From positions 248,001 through 312,000 of the forward strand of contig DIYP01000006.1 of the NCBI GenBank assembly GCA_002427735.1: DNA of 64,000 nucleotides, in the 5' to 3' direction. The notes below the pieces were generated by a model. It did not search any database. It was given only the letters and a program-made list of their open reading frames with translations, and was not told the DNA's origin. The stretch comes from Flavobacteriales bacterium UBA6051 (lineage in GTDB: Bacteria; Bacteroidota; Bacteroidia; Flavobacteriales_D; Crocinitomicaceae). Position numbers and translations under genes: made by a program. Shown here in pieces: positions 56,878 through 64,000 of the stretch (positions within the stretch are counted from its first letter, which is position 1; every line of letters starts with the position of its first letter).

Positions 56878-57870
56878 ATGCCACACATTAAAAATGCTCT
56901 GATTCGCTATCGTATCATCGATAAATGTATCCGCAACAAGTATAAACCATTTCCAAGCAAGCGTGATCTAAGAGAGGCATGTGAAGAATCGCTTTATGGT
57001 AGCATCGATGGAGCGCATATTTGTGATTCTACTATTGAAAAAGATATGTATGCTATGCGCGAAGAGCACGATGCTCCAATAAAGTATAGCAAGCGTGAAA
57101 AAGGCTATTATTACGAAGATCCTGATTTTAGCATTAATGATATTCCTTTAACAGACGAAGATCGTGAGGCACTTAGCTTTGCCGCCCAAACGTTGATGCA
57201 GTTTAAGGACGTTGCTATGTTCAAGCAATTTGGCAGTGCGATTGATAAAATTGCAGATCGAATAGAACTTTCAGGAGAGGATGACAGTGATCAATTTATA
57301 CAGTTTGAGACTACTGCATCAGATGGTGGTAGCGAATTTTTAGCGCCTTTATTGGAAGCTACAAAACTGAATCAAATTGTAACGTTTGATTACGCAAGTT
57401 TTGTTAGTGGAGAGTTAAAACCACGTAAAGTACTACCATTACTCTTAAAGCAATACCGTAATCGTTGGTATCTTATTTCTTTTGACCTAAATAAGGCAGA
57501 TTATATCACTTACGCTTTTGACAGGATGGAAGATTTGGAAGTGCTAAAAGAAACGAAGAAGCGTCCAGAGGGGTTTAACTCTGATAATTACTTCAAGCAC
57601 GCTATCGGAATTACAAGCGGGAATGATGACCCCAGTGAAATTGAATTAAAGGTAAATACCGTTGCCGCCAAGTACCTTGATTCACTTCCTCTACATTCCT
57701 CTCAGAAAGTAAAAGAGATGTGCGAAGATCATTTTATTTTCACATTAAAAGTGACAATCTCTGAAGAGTTGATAAGAGAAATTCTGAGTTACGGTGGTGA
57801 AATTCAAGTGCTGAAACCTGAATCGTTGAAGAAAGAAATCAAAAAACGAGCGCAACGGATGTTGTCCTAA
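56878..57870 (+). CDS. WYL-domain transcriptional regulator
   Basis: 330-residue regulator with an N-terminal winged HTH (Y-R-I-I-D-K-C-I-R-N and S-T-I-E-K-D-M-Y-A-M-R) and a WYL domain near residues 150-235 (Y-R-N-R-W-Y-L-I-S-F-D). A WCX-type C-terminal region follows. WYL regulators sense nucleic acids or metabolites. No operator is evident and the neighbours do not reveal a target. Confidence 0.92.
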   Translation: MPHIKNALIRYRIIDKCIRNKYKPFPSKRDLREACEESLYGSIDGAHICDSTIEKDMYAMREEHDAPIKYSKREKGYYYEDPDFSINDIPLTDEDREALSFAAQTLMQFKDVAMFKQFGSAIDKIADRIELSGEDDSDQFIQFETTASDGGSEFLAPLLEATKLNQIVTFDYASFVSGELKPRKVLPLLLKQYRNRWYLISFDLNKADYITYAFDRMEDLEVLKETKKRPEGFNSDNYFKHAIGITSGNDDPSEIELKVNTVAAKYLDSLPLHSSQKVKEMCEDHFIFTLKVTISEELIREILSYGGEIQVLKPESLKKEIKKRAQRMLS

Positions 57871-58923
57871 TTATTGCACTAAGACGTTTATGTAAATGGA
57901 TACACTTGGAGAGGTCTCAGGCGTCAGAGTGAACAGTATACTTTCGCTCGAGTAATCTCCTGAAGAAGGAATAAAATTTCCATCTAAATCGGCAAATGCA
58001 GTTAAGTAGTATGTATCGGGATGAACATAAGTCGCGTTGAAGGAGTTTTCTGATGAAGTAATATCGATGGTCCTAACAACTTTTGTATCAATATTACCAA
58101 GGTTGACATTTCCAGAGGCATCAACCAGAGGTTCTTTGGAAACATAAAATAGGAGCTTCTCATTTTGTACGGATGCCCCCCTTGTAAAGTTTATATCAAA
58201 ATCACTCAAATGTCCATGATCGCTTCTGGGAAAAGGATCCTGAGATTCCATTAAGAACAGCGCAGATTCTGGGTCAACGAGTGAGTTAAAGGCATTGTTC
58301 ATGTTGACCTCTGAAACCATTTGTGGAAAGCTGAATAAATCCGTTGCTGGTTGGTCAAAACTAGGATTCAAATTTTTTCCAGCAAAGCTCATATGAAGAA
58401 TAGGGTCATCTAATGCACCACTATTATCCTTATACGCATCAAAATAGATAGAATCATTTCGGAATCTTAACTCCATGTAGCTTCTTTGCACACCGCCAAC
58501 CGCATCTACCAATCTATAGTATTTCGTTTGACCCGAATCATTGGCCTGATCAAGAACAAAATAAGTAGCGCGATATTGAGGGCCAAGCCAACCTCCGTTG
58601 CGAGCCATAATCTGTTGTTTGCCTTCGAAATCTGCTACAAAAAAAGATGTGATGATGTTTTGCGCTGTTGCACCTTCATAAATAGAATGAACATGCGAGG
58701 AGGATATCGGTCTGAAATCAAAGGTGAACCAACTATAAAAGCCATATGCTGTTTCATTCGTCCCTACCCAGTGACCCGAAACTTCAGACAGAAGACTAAA
58801 CCCAGTGATAGAAGATGAGGTCGTAGGCTCTTCATCTTCGGAAACCGGATCTTCCGCTTTAGAACATGAAGTGATAGTTGCAATCAATAAAGCAAGCGTT
58901 GTACCTAGAAAGATCTTAGTCAT
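57871..58923 (-). CDS. lipoprotein of unknown function
   Basis: 350-residue lipoprotein (I-T-S-C lipobox, Cys20) with an acidic linker followed by beta-rich sequence, e.g. F-Y-S-W-F-T-F-D-F-R-P-I-S. A C-terminal part reads V-V-R-T-I-D-I-T-S, then T-Y-Y-L-T-A-F-A-D-L-D-G-N. No known domain is recognised. Its stop codon abuts the convergent WYL gene's stop with no base between. Confidence 0.72.
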   Translation of the reverse strand: MTKIFLGTTLALLIATITSCSKAEDPVSEDEEPTTSSSITGFSLLSEVSGHWVGTNETAYGFYSWFTFDFRPISSSHVHSIYEGATAQNIITSFFVADFEGKQQIMARNGGWLGPQYRATYFVLDQANDSGQTKYYRLVDAVGGVQRSYMELRFRNDSIYFDAYKDNSGALDDPILHMSFAGKNLNPSFDQPATDLFSFPQMVSEVNMNNAFNSLVDPESALFLMESQDPFPRSDHGHLSDFDINFTRGASVQNEKLLFYVSKEPLVDASGNVNLGNIDTKVVRTIDITSSENSFNATYVHPDTYYLTAFADLDGNFIPSSGDYSSESILFTLTPETSPSVSIYINVLVQ

Positions 58924-58961
58924 TGTTCACATTTCTTATATAAAACGAAAATACGTAGAAG

Positions 58962-59040
58962 TTACTTGTGCGCAATAAAGTAATACTCTTCATTTTCATT
59001 GAAATCACGCTTAACTCATTTTTGCCGATCGAATGTTTTA
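58962..59040 (-). pseudogene. decayed C-terminal fragment of a second FkbM-like gene
   Basis: On the minus strand, 58968-59019 aligns with 59702-59754, the end of the FkbM gene, with 46 identical columns of 53 and one single-base deletion. Reading through the deletion gives F-K-R-D-F-N-E-N-E-E-Y-Y-F-I-A-H-K then TAA. The intact gene has F-K-R-H-F-N-D-N-K-E-Y-Y-F-V-A-H-R. The match extends weakly a few codons upstream. The changes are conservative, so this was a divergent paralogue before decay. The rest of the gene is absent. Confidence 0.8.
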
Positions 59041-59063
59041 AGGGCGAAGTGATTGCTGGAACG

Positions 59064-59699
59064 TTAATAATAGACAGCCGCTTGATTCGGCAATTGTTTT
59101 TCCAATAATGCTAGAAGCAGCCTTGACTCTTCTCGCTCATATGAAATGAAAACAGAAGAGAAAGATGTTGGTGAAGACTTGATATAAAAACCACCAGCGT
59201 TTTTGATGCGTTGGAGGTGAACTTCAGCAATTGGTATAAAAGTCTTTCGCTTCAAAATCCCTGTGCGTATCTCAATTCCTTTGCTGTCAAGTTTAACTCC
59301 CGCCAGTTCAATTGTTTGCCCAAGCTTCAGATTTTTTAAGCATTTGTCTACTGTTGGATGTACGATATATTCACGGAAACCTTTGAAAAGTGCGTTATAG
59401 GCGGATCGATAGCGTTTTTTCTTACTTTGATCTGCGAGATCATTGACATGAAAATTGATAACGTGACTTTTAAGGTCTTGAGTAATTATCGTAGCAATGT
59501 AGACCGTTCCCATATTCTCGTTCAATGAAAAATGATTGAAAGATCGAATATCCCTCCATTGAATGATCACATCGTTATAATGAATTCCAATTTCACCCAC
59601 TTTCAACGTTGTTGATTTAGGGATCGGATTATAGATTTTGATATCGAACGATTCAGTTTCCAGAAAAAGGATTTTAGGGCTAGGTGAGTTAATGATCAA
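59064..59699 (-). CDS. protein of unknown function coupled to FkbM
   Basis: 211-residue soluble protein, no signal or membrane segment. It is beta-rich at the start (L-K-V-G-E-I-G-I-H-Y-N-D-V-I-I-Q-W-R-D-I), with a second half repeating that feel (L-D-S-K-G-I-E-I-R-T-G-I-L-K-R-K-T-F-I-P-I-A-E-V). This suggests two similar PH-like beta modules. The start is TTG at 59699, overlapping the FkbM stop by 4 nt (TTGA). No ATG occurs early enough to replace it. I do not recognise the family. Confidence 0.75.
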   Translation of the reverse strand: MIINSPSPKILFLETESFDIKIYNPIPKSTTLKVGEIGIHYNDVIIQWRDIRSFNHFSLNENMGTVYIATIITQDLKSHVINFHVNDLADQSKKKRYRSAYNALFKGFREYIVHPTVDKCLKNLKLGQTIELAGVKLDSKGIEIRTGILKRKTFIPIAEVHLQRIKNAGGFYIKSSPTSFSSVFISYEREESRLLLALLEKQLPNQAAVYY

Positions 59700-60418
59700 C
59701 GGTGGGCAACAAAGTAATACTCTTTGTTGTCATTGAAATGACGCTTAAACTCATCACGGTTCAAAGGTTGATCGTTGTTCAGATATGCCTTAAGTAATGA
59801 AACGTTGAGTCCTATTTCTTTCGTCAAGAAGTCGAACAGTTCGCAAGGTTCCGTTCCGTAATAGTCACTTGCTCCCATTCCACACTCAAATATAATCGTA
59901 GGCTTATTCTTGCTCAGGAGTTTTTGGCCACCTTTAAGCACGCCAAATTCTCCTCCTTCTACATCGATTTTTACAAAATCAATTTTCGTATCCTCAGGAA
60001 TCACTTCATCCAATGGGCGCAATTCAACATTTATCTCTTCGATATCAGGATTCTCGACCGCATACTGGCGTTTTTGTAATCCACTGTAGGCAGGAGCATT
60101 TTTGACATATTGAAAAGAAGCTTTTCCGCTTTCATCCGCCAGAGCGTAAGGAAATATTGTTGCGCGACTGAGGTACTTTTCTTTCAGTCGGTCATAAAGG
60201 GATGGAATAGGCTCAAATCCAAAGTGAGAACCTTGCGGGGCAAGCCTTAGAATACCGTCAAGGATTTCACCTTTATGACAACCAATATCAATACAATTAG
60301 AATCTTCGTGAATGGTGCGTTTCATGATAGATTTCGTCAGGCGGTCATACTCCAGATTTTTAGTTAAATCCAGATGCATAAAATTCAAGACTTGACGAAT
60401 AATATCTTTGTAACCCAT
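59696..60418 (-). CDS. FkbM-family methyltransferase
   Basis: 240-residue S-adenosylmethionine-dependent methyltransferase. The SAM motif C-I-D-I-G-C-H-K-G-E near residue 43, then F-G-F-E-P-I-P-S-L-Y, and the family's I-D-F-V-K-I-D-V-E-G-G-E-F-G-V-L-K-G-G and I-I-F-E-C-G are present. FkbM enzymes O-methylate sugars or polyketides; the substrate here is unknown. A decayed paralogue tail lies 0.65 kb downstream. A TATCTTTG box on the minus strand (60472-60465) may be its -7 element. Confidence 0.93.
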   Translation of the reverse strand: MGYKDIIRQVLNFMHLDLTKNLEYDRLTKSIMKRTIHEDSNCIDIGCHKGEILDGILRLAPQGSHFGFEPIPSLYDRLKEKYLSRATIFPYALADESGKASFQYVKNAPAYSGLQKRQYAVENPDIEEINVELRPLDEVIPEDTKIDFVKIDVEGGEFGVLKGGQKLLSKNKPTIIFECGMGASDYYGTEPCELFDFLTKEIGLNVSLLKAYLNNDQPLNRDEFKRHFNDNKEYYFVAHR

Positions 60419-60507
60419 GAAATCTGCTCTACCGTAGTTCGACCCTATTGATTTAGTGCGGATGCAAAGATACTAAACTTTTAGTACCGCATATTCTGCT
60501 TTCTGGT

Positions 60508-60515
60508 TATCTTCG
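60508..60515 (+). promoter_or_regulatory. candidate -7 element of the paaG-like gene
   Basis: TATCTTCG differs from TAnnTTTG at one position and lies 15 nt before the ATG at 60531. Confidence 0.3.
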
Positions 60516-60530
60516 TAGAAAACTGAAAAC

Positions 60531-61304
60531 ATGGAATTACAGGTCAATCATTTGAACGGCGTTTGTGAGTTAAAATTAAATCGCCCTGACGTTTTTAATT
60601 CATTCAATAAGCCAATGGCAATGGCTTTGCAACAGGCGCTCGATGATTGTGCCTCAAATCCGGAAGTACGAGCAATCGTTATAACTGGTGAGGGAAAAGC
60701 ATTTTGTGCTGGGCAGGATTTGGCCGAAGCCACTGATCCAAATGGACCGGCGCTTCAATCCATTGTTAAAGAGCATTATAATCCAATTATTCTAAAGATT
60801 CGATCCATTGAAAAACCAGTGATCGCTGCGGTGAACGGAGTAGCGGCCGGTGCAGGTGCGAATATTGCCTTGGCATGTGATATTACTATTGCCAAAGAGA
60901 GTGCAAGTTTTATCCAGGCGTTTTCGAAAATTGGATTGATTCCTGATTCTGGAGGAACGTTTTTTCTTCCGAGAATAATAGGGTCACAAAAGGCTATGGC
61001 ATTGATGATGTCTGCTGATAAAGTAACTGCAAAAGAGGCGGAGCAAATGAACATGATTTATAAATCAGTTCCTGACGAAGCGTTTGAAGGTGAAGTAGCG
61101 TCTTTTGCTTCAAAATTGGCTAAAATGCCAACGCGTGGACTCGGGTTGACAAAGAAGGCTGTTAATCAGAGTTTGTTTAATTCGCTCGAAGATCAGCTAA
61201 ATGTGGAAGAAGCTTTGCAAACTGAGGCAGGACAAACGCATGATTTTAACGAGGGCGTTGCTGCATTTTTGGAGAAGCGAAAGCCTGAATTTAAAGGAGA
61301 GTAA
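60531..61304 (+). CDS. paaG: enoyl-CoA hydratase/isomerase, PaaG-type
   Basis: 257-residue crotonase-fold enzyme. F-C-A-G-Q-D-L near residue 60 and N-G-V-A-A-G-A-G-A-N form the oxyanion holes. A-F-S-K-I-G-L-I-P-D-S-G-G-T and the C-terminal G-V-A-A-F-L-E-K-R-K-P-E-F closely follow 2-(1,2-epoxy-1,2-dihydrophenyl)acetyl-CoA isomerase (PaaG). A general enoyl-CoA hydratase role cannot be excluded. It is followed by a PaaH-like dehydrogenase; other paa genes are not in the window. Confidence 0.85.
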   Translation: MELQVNHLNGVCELKLNRPDVFNSFNKPMAMALQQALDDCASNPEVRAIVITGEGKAFCAGQDLAEATDPNGPALQSIVKEHYNPIILKIRSIEKPVIAAVNGVAAGAGANIALACDITIAKESASFIQAFSKIGLIPDSGGTFFLPRIIGSQKAMALMMSADKVTAKEAEQMNMIYKSVPDEAFEGEVASFASKLAKMPTRGLGLTKKAVNQSLFNSLEDQLNVEEALQTEAGQTHDFNEGVAAFLEKRKPEFKGE

Positions 61305-61368
61305 GCGAAGTTGAGTCAGTTCGATACATGGCTGAAGGATAAATGTACTATTAAGAAATAAAGGAATT

Positions 61369-62526
61369 ATGACAGTAGGAGTTTTAGGAGCTGGAACAAT
61401 GGGATCAGGAATTGTTCAGGTTGCGGCGCAAAATGGACATGACGTTATTTTGGTAGATCTGAATGAACACATCTTAGGGAAGTCGAAGGAGCAGTTAGCA
61501 AAGATCATGAACCGGTTAGTGGAAAAAGGGAGAGTAACGGCGGATGATGCGCAGCAAACGCAGGAGAGAATCACCTACAGTCAGGATATCCATGACTTTA
61601 AAGATTGTGGAATTATTATAGAGGCAATTGTTGAAAATCTAGATATTAAATCGAAAGTATTTGCACAACTTGAGCAAATTACTGGAGATAATTGCATTTT
61701 AGCTTCAAATACAAGCTCATTATCGATTGCATCCATTGGGGCTTCTCTTGAAAATCCAGAGAAGATTGTGGGAGTTCACTTTTTCAATCCAGCACCACTA
61801 ATGCCATTGGTAGAAATAATACCTGCAGTACAGACTTCGGAAAACACATTGAACAGCGCAAAATCATTGATTGATGGTTGGGGTAAAGTAACGGTTGTTT
61901 GCAAGGATACTCCTGGATTTATTGTGAATCGTGTCGCCCGTCCTTTTTATGGCGAAGCATTGAGAATCTATGAAGAAGGGGTAGCTGATTTTGCAACGAT
62001 TGACTGGGCAATGACCGCAATTGGAGGATTCAGAATGGGGCCGTTCACGTTAATGGATTACATTGGAAATGATGTGAATTATACGGTTACCGAAACAGTG
62101 TTTAAGGCCTTTTATTACGATCCTCGCTATAAGCCATCATTTACGCAAAAACGACATTCAGAGGCAGGTTACTTCGGACGTAAATCGGGCAGAGGTTATT
62201 TTGATTATTCGGAAGGAGCAACTCGTCCCGAACCAAATGAAGATCAAGCCTTAGGAAAAGAGATTCTTGAACGCATTTTGGTGATGCTCATTAATGAAGC
62301 GGTAGATGCTGTTTTCTTAAATATTGGTTCAAAGGAAGCCATTGATTTGGCTATGACCAAAGGAGTAAATTACCCGAAGGGCTTACTAAGCTGGGCGGAT
62401 GAAATTGGTTTAGAGAATGTACTTTCCAAATTGGAAGCCATGTTCCACGAGTACGGTGAAGATCGTTATCGCCCTAGTCCTTTAATGCGCCGAATGGTAG
62501 CGAAAGGCGAGAAGTTCTTCGCTTGA
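61369..62526 (+). CDS. paaH: 3-hydroxyacyl-CoA dehydrogenase, PaaH-type
   Basis: 385-residue NAD-dependent dehydrogenase. G-V-L-G-A-G-T-M-G-S-G-I-V at residues 4-16 binds NAD; S-N-T-S-S-L-S-I and V-H-F-F-N-P-A-P-L-M-P-L-V-E are catalytic-domain signatures. The sequence T-P-G-F-I-V-N-R-V precedes two C-terminal dimerisation domains. It fits 3-hydroxyadipyl-CoA dehydrogenase next to paaG; 3-hydroxybutyryl-CoA dehydrogenase is the alternative. ETF encoded at 17.9-19.6 kb would accept electrons from the associated acyl-CoA steps. Confidence 0.88.
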   Translation: MTVGVLGAGTMGSGIVQVAAQNGHDVILVDLNEHILGKSKEQLAKIMNRLVEKGRVTADDAQQTQERITYSQDIHDFKDCGIIIEAIVENLDIKSKVFAQLEQITGDNCILASNTSSLSIASIGASLENPEKIVGVHFFNPAPLMPLVEIIPAVQTSENTLNSAKSLIDGWGKVTVVCKDTPGFIVNRVARPFYGEALRIYEEGVADFATIDWAMTAIGGFRMGPFTLMDYIGNDVNYTVTETVFKAFYYDPRYKPSFTQKRHSEAGYFGRKSGRGYFDYSEGATRPEPNEDQALGKEILERILVMLINEAVDAVFLNIGSKEAIDLAMTKGVNYPKGLLSWADEIGLENVLSKLEAMFHEYGEDRYRPSPLMRRMVAKGEKFFA

Positions 62527-62544
62527 AACAAATAGCGTTCGTGG

Positions 62545-63060
62545 TCACTTATTGCGAATGATATCTCGTATGCTGACAATATGGTGATCATCATGTTCAG
62601 CAATGAAAAAGAGCAAATCAACAGGGCGCATCAAAACATTTAGTCGCGGGTGCTTCGCAGTATGTTGTTGAATTTCATCTTCTAATGATTCGAAGTATTG
62701 AATCGTTTGAGCGCGTCGTTTACTGAATTCATTTAATAGATCGCTGATCATTTGATCATTATGATTTGCAGCGTTCGTTTTTTTGTTGGACATATCCGCA
62801 GCAACAAGTACTTCGGTTTTGGATGCAAACTGTTCCAGACGATTTACCCAAAGACTTTCCAAATCTGTTAGATGACCAATGTGCTCTTTAATGTTCCAAT
62901 GAGAAGATCCAACGTTAGAAAGTTCACGATCCGATAAATCAGCCGTGTAATGAACTAATCGGATTTCCGTATCGCGCAGGCGCACCAGAACATTTTCTGT
63001 CCATCCGATATCAATATTCGTACAAAATACATGGTCAACCCACTTCTGCCTTTTTACCAT
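62545..63060 (-). CDS. DinB-family protein
   Basis: 171-residue four-helix-bundle protein of the DinB/YfiT superfamily. S-S-H-W-N-I-K-E-H-I-G-H-L near the first helix pair and A-E-H-D-D-H-H near the C-terminus supply the metal-binding histidines. Many relatives are thiol transferases or of unknown role. It ends 18 nt from the convergent paaH-like gene. Confidence 0.85.
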   Translation of the reverse strand: MVKRQKWVDHVFCTNIDIGWTENVLVRLRDTEIRLVHYTADLSDRELSNVGSSHWNIKEHIGHLTDLESLWVNRLEQFASKTEVLVAADMSNKKTNAANHNDQMISDLLNEFSKRRAQTIQYFESLEDEIQQHTAKHPRLNVLMRPVDLLFFIAEHDDHHIVSIRDIIRNK

Positions 63061-63172
63061 ATCTTACCCATTTATGAATCGTGTTTAGTATAACATTGCA
63101 CACGCTTTCAGTTACTTATCAAAAATACAATTATTCGAATTTCCTTATATTTATCATAACTAAAGAATTCAA

Positions 63173-64000
63173 ATGAAAAAGGCCCTATTCTCATTAGCAT
63201 GTATAGCCGTTTTATCAGGATGTGGTGATCCTGCGGCAATTGTAAATACAACCACGGAGACAAAACGAATTCCTGTTGTTCTAACAGAAAATGACCTGTT
63301 CAAAGGTAATTTGATCATGGCGTTTTTAGATAATGAGGAAAAATTTGTTCAGGAGGCAAATGAGCTGTTCTTAAAAGGGCTGAACTCTTACAGAAATGAA
63401 CAAAATCTTGATAGCGCTGATTACTATTTAAGCCATTCTATCTTAAAGGAACCCTCGGCAAAAGCTTATTTTGAATTGGGGAATGTTTACATGGATAAAA
63501 AGAAGTTTGAGAAAGCTTTGCTAGCCTATGGACTTGCTGAGCAACTGAACTATGAACCCTTTTCAAAAATCCTCTATAACAAGGCGTGCATTTATGCTTT
63601 GCAAGAAGATAATACAATGGCGGGAAGATATTTGGAATACGCATTGCAAGCTGGGTACAACAATCTGGATCACATCAATAATGATGAAGATTTGGAAGGA
63701 TTAAGAGGTACATACCAATATCGACAGGCGATTGAAAAAGGATTACAGGGAATGTCCAATGCAGAGAACTTGTTCTGGCTGCAATTTAAGAAGCAATTTG
63801 CCGTGATGGATATGCCTTTAGAACTTAAGATGGAAGCTTCCGAAGAGGAATTGCAAGCATTAAAGTATATATCTTATGATTACGAGAAATATATTGCTGA
63901 AATGCGCGATGAAGAGTTTTCTCGAGAAGTAAGTAAGGGGTTCTACTATTACGCCAGACCTTTTGAAACAGATGAGTATGTTGCAATAGTTTACATTGTG
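63173..64000 (+). CDS. TPR-containing lipoprotein (C-terminus cut by window edge)
   Basis: 276 codons visible with no stop before the edge. A lipobox (V-L-S-G-C-G-D, Cys16) follows a standard signal. Two or three TPR-like segments follow, e.g. S-A-K-A-Y-F-E-L-G-N-V-Y-M-D-K-K-K-F-E-K and Y-N-K-A-C-I-Y-A-L-Q-E-D-N. The last segment, M-A-G-R-Y-L-E-Y-A-L-Q-A-G-Y, ends the repeat. No further domain can be judged before the cut. Confidence 0.82.
   Translation, partial: MKKALFSLACIAVLSGCGDPAAIVNTTTETKRIPVVLTENDLFKGNLIMAFLDNEEKFVQEANELFLKGLNSYRNEQNLDSADYYLSHSILKEPSAKAYFELGNVYMDKKKFEKALLAYGLAEQLNYEPFSKILYNKACIYALQEDNTMAGRYLEYALQAGYNNLDHINNDEDLEGLRGTYQYRQAIEKGLQGMSNAENLFWLQFKKQFAVMDMPLELKMEASEEELQALKYISYDYEKYIAEMRDEEFSREVSKGFYYYARPFETDEYVAIVYIV

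Noticed and set aside
56878..57870. WYL regulator as marker of a defence island or CRISPR locus
   Set aside because: No restriction, CRISPR, toxin or phage-defence genes flank it; neighbours are lipoproteins and a T9SS cargo gene.

Overview
The window is a chromosomal segment of a Bacteroidota bacterium, most likely order Flavobacteriales. The evidence is: two secreted proteins with type IX secretion (T9SS) C-terminal sorting domains, many short lipoproteins, few recognisable Shine-Dalgarno sequences, promoters of the Bacteroidota form TTG-N17-23-TAnnTTTG (best case upstream of rpsL at 21161-21190), the gene order rpsL-rpsG-fusA-rpsJ with no tuf, and moderately AT-rich DNA. I see no rRNA, tRNA, CRISPR array, insertion sequence or prophage.

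Left arm (1-20.8 kb): the end of tatC; recQ and a glycosyltransferase-39-type membrane protein; a tightly coupled minus-strand cluster (half-size TauE/SafE permease, M20 amidohydrolase, two DUF4230-like proteins, small lipoprotein); a TPR protein; a DoxX-like protein, a tandem SnoaL-like protein and an AraC regulator; a leucine-rich-repeat lipoprotein; an ArsR-type regulator with a GNAT acetyltransferase and an FMN-binding PNPOx-like protein, with a shared 20-bp operator-like sequence upstream of the first two; an operon of a bifunctional-nuclease-family protein, a CNT nucleoside transporter with an extra extracytoplasmic domain, and a LuxE-like acyl-protein synthetase; etfBA; and pdhB.

Centre (21.2-41.5 kb): one continuous 28-gene translation block, rpsL to rplQ, which fuses the str, S10, spc and alpha operons and includes fusA, secY, infA, rpmJ and rpoA. 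The S10/spc part is packed with almost no spacers. The alpha part has spacers of about 100-180 nt containing hairpins, including a good candidate autoregulatory leader in front of rpsD. carA and eno follow, with clear intrinsic terminators after rplQ and eno.

Right arm (41.5-64 kb): a small secreted protein and a T9SS type-B cargo protein; hutU; a lipoprotein; a type II NADH dehydrogenase; an AddA/RecB-like helicase-nuclease; an MbnP/MbnH-type pair (a putative copper-binding lipoprotein and a di-heme MauG/CcpA-family enzyme expected to modify it); a conserved protein of unknown function; a T9SS type-A cargo protein; a WYL regulator; an FkbM methyltransferase coupled to an unknown protein, with a decayed second FkbM tail beyond it; paaG- and paaH-like genes; a DinB-like protein; and a lipoprotein cut by the window end.

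The points most worth a second look are the MbnP/MbnH pair, the paired ArsR operator-like sites, the structured rpsD leader, the decayed FkbM copy, and the fact that all eight convergent gene pairs here have stop codons 0-24 nt apart.
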